Assembly (NCBI GenBank): GCA_018524345.1
Contig: JADQAZ010000003.1
Span: 558,001-622,000 of the forward strand
Direction: 5' to 3'
Source of the DNA: Harenicola maris
Lineage (GTDB): Bacteria; Pseudomonadota; Alphaproteobacteria; Rhodobacterales; Rhodobacteraceae
DNA: 64,000 nucleotides
This document shows, one piece after another, positions 17,073 through 26,072 of the stretch. The notes beneath the pieces were generated by a model, which had not been told where the DNA came from, searched no databases, and worked only from the letters and a program-made list of their open reading frames with translations. Numbering within the stretch: position 1 is the first letter of the stretch; the number at the start of each line of letters is the position of its first letter. Position numbers and translations under genes: made by a program.

Positions 17073-18577
17073 TGGAATTTTTCCTGTCTCAGCTTCAAGG
17101 GTTCGGCGGGGCTTTCTCTGCCCTTGTCACGGATCCGATCACCTATCCGTATATCATTGTCTCGGTCTTTCTAGGGATTGTCTTTGGTGCCTTGCCGGGA
17201 CTGACAGCGACCTTGGCGGTCACGATCCTTACCGGTTTCTTTGGCAATAAAATTCCGCTCGACTATGCCTTGATCGCCCTTTTGGGGGCCTATGTCGGCG
17301 CGATCTACGGCGGATCCTATCCTTCGATCTTGCTGAATATTCCCGGCACAGCGGCCAGTGCAGCCACGGCGATGGACGGGCATCCTCTTGCCAAACAGGG
17401 GCGCGGGGCGGAGGCATTGGGGCTGACGACCACGGGCAGTTTCATTGGTACACTGATCGGCACCGCAGCTTTGCTGGTCTTTGTCTGGGCGCTGTTGCTG
17501 ATCTCGCAATCTATCGCCAGCCCTGAAAAGGCTCTGCTGGCGCTCTTTGGTATTTTGCTGTCTGGCACGCTCATGTCCGAGGACCTAGTGGTTAAGGGTT
17601 GGATTGCGGGGCTTGCAGGCTTGGCCATGGCGATGGTCGGGCTTGACCCGCTGTTGAGCGAGCCACGCTATACTTTTGGTTGGTCCTATCTCCTTTCGGG
17701 GTTTCAAGTTGTGCCGGTTCTGATGGGCGCCTTTGCGATTCCGCAGATCATCGATGGCTTGCGTCAGGTTGATGCTGGCAAAGTCATTGCGCTTAAGGGA
17801 CGCATCCTGCCCAAGTTCGCCGCAATGCGGCGGCATATGCCCACCATCGCCCGCTCTGGTGTGATCGGCACCGGCGTAGGGGCCTTGCCGGGCGTAGGGG
17901 AAGACGTGGCCGGTTGGGTTAGCTACGGCGTCGGGAAATCGGCCAGTTATGATGGCAAGAATTTCGGCAAAGGATCCATTGAAGGGCTGCTGTCCTCTGA
18001 GACGGCGAATAACGCTTGTATCGGCGGCGCTCTGATCCCCTTGTTGGTTTTGGGTATTCCCGGCTCCCCGCCCGCAGCGGCGTTGATGGGGGCGTTCAAG
18101 ATCAACAACATCATCCCCGGGCCGACCATTGATCCCTCCATCATTCTGCGGGTCTGCGCGATTATGGTACTGGCCTCGCTGACCATGTTTATCATGGGCC
18201 TGTTCACGGCCCGGGTTTTCATCCAGATTCTGCGCCTACCGCAGACCGTCTTTCTGCCCGTGGTGTTGATTTTGACCACCATCGGAAGTTTCAGTGTGGG
18301 CGGGGGGATTAACGATCTTTATCTTATGCTGGGGGTGGGCGCATTGGCCTACTTTATGAACCTGATGAAATACCCCATCGCGCCGCTGGTCATTGGGGTT
18401 ATTCTGGGTGGGCTCTTCGATGAAACCTTCCGTCGCTCTTTGCTGCTGAGTGATGGTGACCTCTCGGGCTTTGTCACAAGGCCAACCGCGGCGGTCCTGT
18501 TGGCGCTGAACCTAGCTTTGATTGCGGGGCAGTTGCCCGTCGTGCGACGGACATTTGCAAAACTGAGGAATAGATAA
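17069..18577 (+). CDS. tctA: TTT transporter large permease subunit (TctA family), cluster 1
   Basis: 502 residues from the ATG at 17069, which overlaps the tctB stop; GGAG lies just upstream. About 12 membrane segments are visible. The two inverted-repeat signature loops of TctA are present: GALPGLTATLAVTIL near residue 35 and GALPGVGEDVAGWVSYG in the second half. The middle has PSILLNIPGTAASAATAMDG. It is the ion-coupled transport channel working with TctB and TctC. Its stop codon shares one base with the next ATG (TAATG). Confidence 0.92.
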   Translation: MMEFFLSQLQGFGGAFSALVTDPITYPYIIVSVFLGIVFGALPGLTATLAVTILTGFFGNKIPLDYALIALLGAYVGAIYGGSYPSILLNIPGTAASAATAMDGHPLAKQGRGAEALGLTTTGSFIGTLIGTAALLVFVWALLLISQSIASPEKALLALFGILLSGTLMSEDLVVKGWIAGLAGLAMAMVGLDPLLSEPRYTFGWSYLLSGFQVVPVLMGAFAIPQIIDGLRQVDAGKVIALKGRILPKFAAMRRHMPTIARSGVIGTGVGALPGVGEDVAGWVSYGVGKSASYDGKNFGKGSIEGLLSSETANNACIGGALIPLLVLGIPGSPPAAALMGAFKINNIIPGPTIDPSIILRVCAIMVLASLTMFIMGLFTARVFIQILRLPQTVFLPVVLILTTIGSFSVGGGINDLYLMLGVGALAYFMNLMKYPIAPLVIGVILGGLFDETFRRSLLLSDGDLSGFVTRPTAAVLLALNLALIAGQLPVVRRTFAKLRNR

Positions 18578-18867
18578 TGTTTGCCGTTTGTGTGACTTTT
18601 CGTATCCAACCCGGGCAGATGGAGGCCTTCATGCCTTTGATGCTTGAAAACGCCGCGATCTCTCAAGAGGTGGAGCCGGGCTGCCATCGATTTGATGTCC
18701 TGACCGATGCGGACAGGACTGATGAGGTGTTCCTTTATGAGCTTTATACCGACAGCGCGGCTTTTGATGCACATTGTGACAGCGCCCATTTCAAGGCTTT
18801 CAGCGCGGCCACGGCAGGTATGGTGGCAGGCAAAGAGGTCAAAAGCTGGAGGGCGATCGTATCATGA
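18577..18867 (+). CDS. antibiotic-biosynthesis-monooxygenase-fold small protein
   Basis: A 96-residue dimeric ferredoxin-like-fold (ABM, YgiN-like) protein, starting MFAVCVTFRIQPGQMEAF with the characteristic EPGCHRFDV and FLYELYTD segments. Such proteins act as quinol monooxygenases or as small isomerase/dioxygenase accessories. It overlaps tctA by one base and the MBL gene by four, so it is part of the transport operon. Its role in the pathway is unclear. Confidence 0.78.
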   Translation: MFAVCVTFRIQPGQMEAFMPLMLENAAISQEVEPGCHRFDVLTDADRTDEVFLYELYTDSAAFDAHCDSAHFKAFSAATAGMVAGKEVKSWRAIVS

Positions 18868-19658
18868 GTGAATGGGAAGTTCATGCGGTCAAATATGCGG
18901 ATCGCAATGCGCGGGTCAGGGGCGATAGCTTTGTCTTTGATGACCGCCACGACGTGGCCCATCCGATGGATTATTTCATCTGGGTGTTGCGACAGGGGGA
19001 TCGGGTGATCCTGGTTGATACCGGATACGATGAGGTCGAGGCCGAAACTCGCGAACGACCGATTCAGCTTGATCCGCGCTATGCTTTGAAGCCTTTGGGT
19101 ATTGCGGCTGAAGCAGTTGACACTGTCATCGTGACTCACCTGCACTACGACCACGCGGGTGGCCTGCACCTGTTCCCCAACGCGCGTTTGCATATCCAAG
19201 CGGCTGAGATGGCCTATGCCACCGGTCCTTGCATGTGCCACGCGACGCTGCAGGCCCCCTTTTCCTCGGGGCATATATGCGAAGCGGTCAAGCGGCTCTA
19301 TTCCGGCAAGGTTATTTTCCATGATGGCGATGCCGAAGTCGCCGACGGCGTCACGGTGCATCGTATCGGCGGGCATAGCCGGGGGCTACAAGCTGTTCGT
19401 GTGCGGACGTCGGCGGGGTGGCTTGTGCTGGCCTCTGACGCGGCGCATTTCTATGAGAACTTCCAAAGCCGCAAACCCTTTCCCATCGTGGTTGACCTAC
19501 AGGATATGTTGGATGGCTTTACGACGATTGAGCGGCTCGCCAGCCGGCCTGAATTGATCGTACCCGGGCATGATCCCTTGGTGATGTCGTCCTTCCCGCG
19601 CGACAGGGCGGATCACATTGTACGGTTGGACCGTGGTCCGAACCTACCCGCGGATTGA
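18864..19658 (+). CDS. MBL-fold lactonase-like hydrolase (N-acyl homoserine lactonase family)
   Basis: 264 residues with the metal motif VTHLHYDHAGG (His92, His94, Asp96, His97), the GGHSRGLQAVRV third ligand region, the LASDAAHFYENF bridging Asp and the IVPGHDPLV final His. The AHL-lactonase/AttM branch hydrolyses lactones of several kinds, including gamma-butyrolactone. Inside an acid-sugar operon it is more likely to open an aldono- or tetrono-lactone than to quench quorum signals; this is inference. It overlaps the ABM gene by four bases (ATGA). Confidence 0.8.
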   Translation: MSEWEVHAVKYADRNARVRGDSFVFDDRHDVAHPMDYFIWVLRQGDRVILVDTGYDEVEAETRERPIQLDPRYALKPLGIAAEAVDTVIVTHLHYDHAGGLHLFPNARLHIQAAEMAYATGPCMCHATLQAPFSSGHICEAVKRLYSGKVIFHDGDAEVADGVTVHRIGGHSRGLQAVRVRTSAGWLVLASDAAHFYENFQSRKPFPIVVDLQDMLDGFTTIERLASRPELIVPGHDPLVMSSFPRDRADHIVRLDRGPNLPAD

Positions 19659-19700
19659 TCTGTGCTTCTAACGCCCACCTCCTAGACCGAAAGCTCGCCA

Positions 19701-20633
19701 ATGCCCCAAATGCAAACCAAGAATGGAGCGCCTATCTCGCGATTGGGCTTTGGTGCCATGCAGTTTGGCCGCACCGTTGACCTGGGCAACGCAGAAGAGA
19801 TGTTTGAGGCCTGTGTCGAGGCGGGGATCAATCATTTCGATACGGCCTATAGCTATAACGGCGGCGCCTCGGAGAGCATGTTGGGGCAAGTCTTGGGGGC
19901 AAAGGTCGATGATCTTATCATCGGGACGAAAGCCCCCAATGATCGGCCTGCAAATGCCGGCAACCTGCGCACGGCCTTGGATGAGAGCCGTAAACGGCTG
20001 GGCGTAGACGAGGTAGATATCTATTATTTGCACCGTTTCGACGCCGAAACTCCCTTTGAGGAGACATTTGGCACCTTGGCCGAGATGCAGTCGCGGGGGC
20101 TGTTGCGCTACATCGGGGTGTCGAACTTTGCGGCTTGGCAAATCATGAAGGCGCAAGCGGTTTGTCAGTCTTTCGGCACCCGGATTGATGATTGCCAGCC
20201 GATGTATAACCTTGTGAAACGACAGGTTGAGGTGGAAATCCTCCCGGCCTGTGCGGACCAGAACATTTCCGTCTGTCCTTTTTCGCCTCTGGGGGGGGGC
20301 TTGTTGACTGGGAAATACATCAGTGGCGCAAAGGGGCGTTTGCTGGAGGACACGACCTATGCCGCGCGCTATGGCCAGCCATGGATGCACGAAGTTGCCG
20401 GTGAATTGGCTGCGCTTTCCCAGCGCTCGGGCCTTGCGGCTTCGACGCTTGCTGTCGCTTGGGTGGCTCGACATCCGGCGGTGACGTCAACGCTTATTTC
20501 CGGACGGAATTTGACGCAGTTGCAGCCTTCGTTGGATGCGATGGCCTTGGAGTTATCTGAGGAAAGTTATGCGCAGATTTCTCAACTTAGCCCCAAACCA
20601 ACGCCCGCGACCGATCGGTCGGAAGAAACCTAG
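19701..20633 (+). CDS. aldo/keto reductase
   Basis: 310 residues with the (beta/alpha)8 AKR fold and catalytic tetrad Asp47, Tyr52, Lys77 and His111. The NADPH-binding C-terminal part includes SPLGGGLLTGKY and the segment ending TLISGRNLTQLQ. It starts 42 bases after the lactonase-like gene and is the last gene of the tct operon. It probably reduces or oxidises a sugar or sugar-acid carbonyl in the same pathway. The frame passes intact through a run of nine G at 20291-20299. Confidence 0.88.
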   Translation: MPQMQTKNGAPISRLGFGAMQFGRTVDLGNAEEMFEACVEAGINHFDTAYSYNGGASESMLGQVLGAKVDDLIIGTKAPNDRPANAGNLRTALDESRKRLGVDEVDIYYLHRFDAETPFEETFGTLAEMQSRGLLRYIGVSNFAAWQIMKAQAVCQSFGTRIDDCQPMYNLVKRQVEVEILPACADQNISVCPFSPLGGGLLTGKYISGAKGRLLEDTTYAARYGQPWMHEVAGELAALSQRSGLAASTLAVAWVARHPAVTSTLISGRNLTQLQPSLDAMALELSEESYAQISQLSPKPTPATDRSEET

Positions 20634-20736
20634 TGCTATTAGCCTGAGGCCAGCAGCGGGCAGATGAGCGCCCCTTCGGATGCGTTCCTGTTGCTGACCT
20701 GGGGGCGTCTTATGGGGCTGGAGCGCGGTGGCGTCG

Positions 20737-21258
20737 TTAGAGGGTTGCAGCGGCGCGGCTGGCTTGGTCGTAGTGGCCGGAGAGGGCGCGGAGCATGCGG
20801 GCGAGTTCGCGGAGTTCCGCGCCGCTCATTTCAGCAGGGGACAACCCGTTCAGCAGGCATTGGCGGCGCACGTCGCGGTAGGCTTCGCATAGGGCGATGC
20901 CTTCGGAGGAGGTGCGGTAGAAGACCTCTTTGCCGCGTTTTTCCGAAACCAGGAGTCCGGCCTTGAGCAATTTGCGCAGGGCGTAGTTCACCGTGTGGTT
21001 GTCTTCGATGTTCAGCAGAAAGCTGATGTCGGAAAGCCGTTTGTCCCTTTCGCGGTGGTTGACGTTGTGCAGGATCAGGATTTCGAGGGGGCTCAGGTCG
21101 GGCTGGCCTGCGGCGGCCATGCAGCGGGTGACCCATCGGGAGAAGGCGTTGAAGCCGACGATCAGGCCGAATTCGAGTTCTGACAGCTCCCATCCGTCGC
21201 CTTGGGCCAGATGGCGGGAGGAGACGATTCGGCGGTCAGCGGGGGTTTTCTCGGTCAT
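20737..21258 (-). CDS. MarR-like winged-helix transcriptional regulator
   Basis: 173 residues. The core is a winged helix: LSPLEILILHNVNHRERDKR, then LSDISFLLNIEDNHTVNYAL and RKLLKAGLLVSEKRGKEVFY. This is the MarR/HTH_27-like group often found next to TRAP and 5-oxoprolinase genes. It diverges from the dctPQM-pxpBCA operon across a 170-base region and is the likely local regulator. The ligand may be 5-oxoproline or the TRAP substrate; this is inference. Confidence 0.82.
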   Translation of the reverse strand: MTEKTPADRRIVSSRHLAQGDGWELSELEFGLIVGFNAFSRWVTRCMAAAGQPDLSPLEILILHNVNHRERDKRLSDISFLLNIEDNHTVNYALRKLLKAGLLVSEKRGKEVFYRTSSEGIALCEAYRDVRRQCLLNGLSPAEMSGAELRELARMLRALSGHYDQASRAAATL

Positions 21259-21428
21259 TTATGGCTCCCTATGTCCTCAATACGCTGATATTTTCCGCAT
21301 ATGATGTCAATATTTCCCCAAGATATCAACGGGCGGGAGGGATGTTGATTGGCGACAATGATAAAACGTTGACGAATTACAAGCGTGGTGCAAGCCTGTT
21401 TTCATCTAACAAAAGCAGGGAGAGCACG

Positions 21429-22400
21429 ATGCTCATTACAAAAATTCTTGGCGGAACCGCCGCCGCACTCGCAGGTCTGGCAATTGGTGCACAGGCTGAA
21501 ACATGGGATATGCCGACGCCCTATCCGGATGCGACATTCCACACCGTGAACATCAACGAGTTTGCCGCTGATGTGGCCGCGGCGACCGATGGCGCGCTTG
21601 AGATCAACGTCCATTCTGCGGCTTCGCTTTTCAAGCACCCCGAGATCAGCCGCGCCGTGCGCAGTGGTCAGGTGCCTATGGGCGAATTTTTCCTCTCGCT
21701 TCTGGCCAATGAAAACCCGGCCTTTGGCGCGGATTCGCTGCCCTTCCTTGCGACCAACTACGAGGATGCAGAGCGCCTTTGGGCGGCGCAGAAGGATGTG
21801 ATTTCCGAGCTGTTGGACGAGCAGGGCATGATGGTGCTGTATTCCGTGCCATGGCCGCCGCAGGGGCTCTATACCACTGGCGAGATCAATTCGGTTGAGG
21901 ACCTCGCGGGGCTGAAATTCCGCACCTATAACGCCACGCTGGAAGAGTTCGCCAACCTTGCGGGCGCCGCGCCGACGCAGGTTGAGAACCCCGATATTCC
22001 GCAGGCTTTCAGCACTGGGCGTGTTGAGGCGATGATCACCTCTTCTTCGACCGGGGTGAACTCCAAGGCTTGGGACTTCCTCACACATTACACCGAAATT
22101 CAGGCATGGATCCCGAAGAACGTTGTGGTGGTGAATACACGGTCCTTCCGCCGTCTGGACGAGGCCACTCAGGCCGCTGTTCTTGAGGCTGCTGCCGCTG
22201 CAGAGGCCCGTGGTTGGGAGATGAGCCGCGCCGAGACCGAAGCGCAGACTGCGGTTCTGGCGGAGAATGGCATCACCGTTGTCGAGCCTTCTGAAGAGCT
22301 GATGGCGGGGCTGCGCGAGATTGGTGCGCAAATGCTGGAGAACTGGACCGCCGATGCAGGCGAGGCCGGTGCCGCATTGCTGAGCGCCTACGGCGAGTAA
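21429..22400 (+). CDS. dctP: TRAP transporter solute-binding protein (DctP family)
   Basis: 323 residues from the ATG at 21429 (GGGAG upstream). A longer frame back to 21261 is rejected because it would cross the promoter. The signal peptide ends GAQAE. The mature protein shows DctP features: the GRVEAMITSSSTGV region and FRTYNATLEEFANLAGA, which includes the ligand-carboxylate Arg. The genes downstream are a complete 5-oxoprolinase, so pyroglutamate is a reasonable ligand; Bordetella TRAP binding proteins for pyroglutamate are known. This is inferred from context. Confidence 0.9.
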   Translation: MLITKILGGTAAALAGLAIGAQAETWDMPTPYPDATFHTVNINEFAADVAAATDGALEINVHSAASLFKHPEISRAVRSGQVPMGEFFLSLLANENPAFGADSLPFLATNYEDAERLWAAQKDVISELLDEQGMMVLYSVPWPPQGLYTTGEINSVEDLAGLKFRTYNATLEEFANLAGAAPTQVENPDIPQAFSTGRVEAMITSSSTGVNSKAWDFLTHYTEIQAWIPKNVVVVNTRSFRRLDEATQAAVLEAAAAAEARGWEMSRAETEAQTAVLAENGITVVEPSEELMAGLREIGAQMLENWTADAGEAGAALLSAYGE

Positions 22401-22407
22401 TCTGACG

Positions 22408-22433
22408 GGCCGGGCGCAGCATCGCGCCCGGCC
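22408..22433 (+). terminator. intercistronic hairpin between dctP and dctQ
   Basis: Arms GGCCGGGCGC and GCGCCCGGCC (10 perfect pairs) with loop AGCATC, 7 bases after the dctP stop. There is no T tract and dctQ follows closely, so it more likely stabilises the dctP message or partly attenuates than terminates. Confidence 0.6.
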
Positions 22434-22459
22434 TAACCCCCAACATAAGGGAAGCGATC

Positions 22460-23008
22460 ATGCGGCGTGCCTTGGACAATCTTTACCGAATATCTGGCGG
22501 GCTGGCTGCCGCTTTCATTGTGGCCATTGTTGCGGTGGTTTTTGTGCAGGTCTGTTTGAACCTTGCCGATAAAGTCGCCGCCGGAATTACCGGAACTGGC
22601 CTTGGGCTGACGATCCCGTCCTATGCGGATTTTACCGGGTTTTTTCTGGCTGCTTCGACCTTTCTGGCGCTGGCCTATGCGCTGCGGGCGGGGGGGCATA
22701 TTCGCGTGACGCTGTTGCTGACCCGCCTGCCGGTGCGGGTGCAGCGCGGTTTCGAGACTGTTGTTGTCGCAGTCGCCTTGGCGATGAGCGCCTATGCGAG
22801 CTGGTATGTTCTCAAGCTTGTATACGAATCCTATGAATTTGGTGACCGCTCCTCTGGCATGGTCTCCGTTCCGCTTTGGTTGCCGCAACTACCTGTCGCG
22901 TTTGGCCTTATTATTCTTTCCATTGCTTTGCTTGACGAACTCGTCGGCCTTTTGCGCGGTCGCCCGGCGTCTTGGGACGGCAAGGGCGAAAACCTGCTGA
23001 GCGAATAG
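22460..23008 (+). CDS. dctQ: TRAP transporter small permease (DctQ family)
   Basis: 182 residues with four predicted membrane helices: AAFIVAIVAVVFVQVCL, ADFTGFFLAASTFLALAYAL, a third around residue 105 and FGLIILSIALLDELVGLL. The pattern matches DctQ subunits. GGGAAG precedes the ATG, and it sits 11 bases before dctM. It partners DctM in the membrane complex. Confidence 0.9.
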   Translation: MRRALDNLYRISGGLAAAFIVAIVAVVFVQVCLNLADKVAAGITGTGLGLTIPSYADFTGFFLAASTFLALAYALRAGGHIRVTLLLTRLPVRVQRGFETVVVAVALAMSAYASWYVLKLVYESYEFGDRSSGMVSVPLWLPQLPVAFGLIILSIALLDELVGLLRGRPASWDGKGENLLSE

Positions 23009-23019
23009 GAGCCTGAGCC

Positions 23020-24315
23020 ATGTCTGTTGCTGTTCTTTCGATCATTCTGATTGTTCTTTTGTTTGCCTTCCTTGGGGCAGGGCTGTGGGTTGCGCTGTCG
23101 CTTCTCGGGGTTGGCATTGCGGCCATGGCCCTGTTCAGCAACGCGCCGCTGGGCCTTGTTATGGCGACGACCATGTGGGGCCATTCCAATTCATGGGCCT
23201 TGGCCGCGCTGCCGCTGTTTATCTGGATGGGGGAGATCCTGTTCCGCTCGCGCCTGAGCGATGACATGTTCACCGGCCTGTCGCCCTGGATGAACCGCCT
23301 GCCGGGGCAGTTGTTACATGTAAATGTCTTTGCCTGCGGGATTTTTGCGGCTGTCTCTGGCTCCTCTGCTGCGACGGCGGCGACCATTGGCAAGCTGTCT
23401 ATCCCCGAGTTGTCGCAACGCGGCTATCCCGAGAAGATGGTGATTGGGACGCTGGCTGGCTCTGCCACGCTGGGGCTCTTGATCCCGCCGTCGATCATTC
23501 TGATCGTCTATGGGGTGGCGACCGAGCAATCCATCGCGCGGCTGTTTATTGCTGGGGTGTTGCCCGGGCTTCTCTTGGTGACGTTGTTTGTGGGATATGT
23601 CGCCGTCTGGGCGGTGCTCAACCGCGAGAGCCTTCCTATGGAGGATATCTCTGCCACATTCCGCGAGAAGCTGCGTCGCTCGCGTCGTTTGCTGCCGGTT
23701 GTCATGTTGATCGGCGGGGTGATTGGCTCGATCTATGCGGGGATTGCCTCGCCTACGGATGCGGCGGCTGTGGGGGTTGTGCTGGCGCTGGTCCTGTCGT
23801 GGAGTTCGGGCACCTTGTCCCGCGCGAGTTTTGTTGAGGGGCTGATGGGGGCGACTGTGACCTCTTGCATGATCGGCTTTATCCTTGCGGGGGCCTCTTT
23901 CCTGACGGTGGCCATGGGGTTCACCGGTATTCCGCGCATCCTTGCCGAGTGGATCGGCGGGCTTGGTCTGTCGACATTCACTCTGCTCGCGGCGCTGACG
24001 GTGTTCTTTGTGATCCTTGGCTGTTTTCTGGACGGGATTTCGGTGGTTGTTCTGACGGCCTCGGTCATCATGCCTATGGTGCAGCAGGCGGGGATTGATC
24101 CGCTGTGGTTCGGCATCTTTCTGGTGATCGTGGTGGAGATGAGCCAGATCACCCCGCCGGTGGGCTTCAATCTTTTCGTGCTGCAATCGCTGACGGGGCG
24201 CGATATTCTGACGGTCGCCCATGCGGCGATGCCGTTCTTTGCTTTGATGGTTGTCGCCTTGGTTCTTATCGTAATCTTCCCGTCTATCGTGACCTACCTG
24301 CCGGAGCAGATGTGA
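23020..24315 (+). CDS. dctM: TRAP transporter large permease (DctM family)
   Basis: 431 residues with about 12 membrane helices. Typical DctM segments are present: LPLFIWMGEILFRSRL, FAAVSGSSAATAATIGKL, the LIPPSIILIVYG helix, YAGIASPTDAAAVGVVLAL in the middle and MSQITPPVGFNLFVLQSL near the end. It is the sodium-coupled transport subunit. Its TGA overlaps the GTG start of pxpB (GTGA), so transporter and 5-oxoprolinase are translationally coupled. Confidence 0.94.
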   Translation: MSVAVLSIILIVLLFAFLGAGLWVALSLLGVGIAAMALFSNAPLGLVMATTMWGHSNSWALAALPLFIWMGEILFRSRLSDDMFTGLSPWMNRLPGQLLHVNVFACGIFAAVSGSSAATAATIGKLSIPELSQRGYPEKMVIGTLAGSATLGLLIPPSIILIVYGVATEQSIARLFIAGVLPGLLLVTLFVGYVAVWAVLNRESLPMEDISATFREKLRRSRRLLPVVMLIGGVIGSIYAGIASPTDAAAVGVVLALVLSWSSGTLSRASFVEGLMGATVTSCMIGFILAGASFLTVAMGFTGIPRILAEWIGGLGLSTFTLLAALTVFFVILGCFLDGISVVVLTASVIMPMVQQAGIDPLWFGIFLVIVVEMSQITPPVGFNLFVLQSLTGRDILTVAHAAMPFFALMVVALVLIVIFPSIVTYLPEQM

Positions 24316-25052
24316 CCCTTCCTTCCCTTGAATACCCTTTGATCCGCACCGGAGGTGTGGACGGTCTTTTGATCAGCTTTGGTGACAGGTTGAGCGAGCC
24401 CGCCAACCGCGCCGCATTGGCCTTTCGCGCCGCAGTGGAGGCCGAGGGCTGGGAGGGGGTGGAGGAGACTTCCTCGACGCTGGTCTCCTGTTTTATTCGG
24501 TTCGATCCGCTGCACCTCTCCCATGAGGCGGCGAAGGCCAAGGTCGAGGCCTTGGCCAAGGGGCGCAACTGGTTTGATGCGGAGTTGCCAAGGGGGCGGC
24601 GGTTCTGGCGGATTCCGACCGTGTATGACGCCGATCTGGCGCCGCAGCTTGCACAGGCTGCCGCGGCGGCGGGGATGAGCGAGGCGGAGGCTGTGGCCTC
24701 CCTTTCGGGCGCGCGGGTGCGGGTGCAGGCGCTGGGCTTTTCGCCGGGGCAGCCCTATCTTGGGGAACTGCCCGAGGCTTGGGACATTCCGCGTCAAAGC
24801 CAGTTGACCGACCGCGTTCCCAAGGGGGCGCTGGTGGTGGCGATCCGGCAATTCGTGCTTTTTGGCGTTTCTGCGCCGACGGGCTGGCAGCATGTTGGCC
24901 AGACAGCGATCAACCTGTTCCAGCCAGAGGCCGAGGAGCCGATTCTGTTGCGCCCGGGTGATGAGGTGCAATTCATCGCCACGGATGCCGCATCCCTGAA
25001 CAACATGCGCAGCGATCCGATGGGCGGCGCGACAAGCGAGACAATCACATGA
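24312..25052 (+). CDS. pxpB: 5-oxoprolinase subunit PxpB (KipI-like)
   Basis: 246 residues starting at a GTG that overlaps the dctM stop; longer frames back to 24105 lie inside dctM and are rejected. It carries the carboxyltransferase C/D fold of the KipI/PxpB family, with GGVDGLLISFGDRLSEPAN near the start and GFSPGQPYLGELPE, VPKGALVVAIRQ and GWQHVGQT later. It forms a complex with PxpC and PxpA that hydrolyses 5-oxoproline to glutamate using ATP. It overlaps pxpC by four bases (ATGA). Confidence 0.9.
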   Translation: MTLPSLEYPLIRTGGVDGLLISFGDRLSEPANRAALAFRAAVEAEGWEGVEETSSTLVSCFIRFDPLHLSHEAAKAKVEALAKGRNWFDAELPRGRRFWRIPTVYDADLAPQLAQAAAAAGMSEAEAVASLSGARVRVQALGFSPGQPYLGELPEAWDIPRQSQLTDRVPKGALVVAIRQFVLFGVSAPTGWQHVGQTAINLFQPEAEEPILLRPGDEVQFIATDAASLNNMRSDPMGGATSETIT

Positions 25053-26071
25053 GCGGTGAGTTGACGATCCTGCGGGCCGGCCCCAGCATGACATTGCAGG
25101 ACATGGGGCGCCCCGGCCATCTGGCGCTGGGCCTGTCGCGGGGCGGGGCCTCTGACAGGTTGGCGCTGGCCGAGGGGGCGGCGCTCTTGGGGCAGCCTGC
25201 CAATACGCTGGCCTTGGAAATGGCGGCCTTGGGCGGAGAGTTTCAGGCCAGTGAGGATGTTCGCATCGCGCTGACGGGGGCGCCGATGCGGGCCGCTATC
25301 GACGGTGAGCCTGTGGTCTGGAATGCCTCCCATTGGTTGCCCGCGGGGGCGCGCCTGTCCATCGGGGCGGCCACGGCGGGGTGCTATGGCTATTTGCATG
25401 TGGGCGGGGGCTTTGCGGCCGAGCCGTTTCTGGGGGCGGGGTCTGCGCATCTGTCTGCGGGCATTGGTGCCCTGTTGCAGGATGGCGAAACTCTTGGCAT
25501 TGGCCCTGACAGGGGGCGGGACACCAACATGATGATCGAGCCCGAGGACCGTTTTCACGGCGGTGCCGTGCGTCTGACCCCGAGTTTTCAAACCGAGCTT
25601 TTCGCGCGGGAGGCGCTGGAGCGCCTGCAATCCGAACCGATGAAGCGGGCGGCGCGGGCGAACAGGATGGGCGTGGCCCTGACCCCCGACGGCGGGGGCT
25701 ATCACATCGAAGGCGGGCGCAATGTGGTGTCCGAAATCGTCCTGCCCGGGGATATTCAGGTCACGGGCGATGGCATGCCCTTTGTGCTGATGGTCGAATG
25801 TCAGACGACGGGCGGCTATCCGCGGATCGGAACGGTTTTGCCCTGTGATTTGCCGCGCGTGGCGCAGACGCCTGCGGGGGCGGAGCTGCGGTTCCGCTTT
25901 GTAGATCTGGACGAGGCCGTGGAGCTGGAGCGGGCGGATGCGAAGCGGCGCGCCGAGTTGAGCAAGCTGTGCCGCCCGTTGATCCGCGATCCGCGCCTGA
26001 TGCGCGATCTGCTGTCTTACAATCTGATCGGCGGTGTGGTTGCCGGAAACGAAGATATCGAGGAAGAATAG
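25049..26071 (+). CDS. pxpC: 5-oxoprolinase subunit PxpC (KipA-like)
   Basis: 340 residues of the biotin-dependent-carboxyltransferase-like KipA/PxpC family. Recognisable segments are TLQDMGRPGHLALGLSRGGA, the GYLHVGGGFAAEPFLGAGSA region, RVAQTPAGAELRFRFVD and the substrate region with FVLMVECQTTGGYPRIG. It is the second subunit of the ATP-dependent 5-oxoprolinase. One base separates it from pxpA. Confidence 0.9.
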   Translation: MSGELTILRAGPSMTLQDMGRPGHLALGLSRGGASDRLALAEGAALLGQPANTLALEMAALGGEFQASEDVRIALTGAPMRAAIDGEPVVWNASHWLPAGARLSIGAATAGCYGYLHVGGGFAAEPFLGAGSAHLSAGIGALLQDGETLGIGPDRGRDTNMMIEPEDRFHGGAVRLTPSFQTELFAREALERLQSEPMKRAARANRMGVALTPDGGGYHIEGGRNVVSEIVLPGDIQVTGDGMPFVLMVECQTTGGYPRIGTVLPCDLPRVAQTPAGAELRFRFVDLDEAVELERADAKRRAELSKLCRPLIRDPRLMRDLLSYNLIGGVVAGNEDIEEE

Positions 26072-26072
26072 A

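Noticed and set aside
20291-20299. Run of nine G as a possible phase-variable tract
   Set aside because: The aldo/keto reductase frame and conserved motif (SPLGGGLLTGK) pass through it intact, so it shows no sign of frame change here.
20638-20736. Possible terminator between the aldo/keto reductase and MarR-like genes
   Set aside because: GC-rich but no clear stem with a T tract could be drawn.
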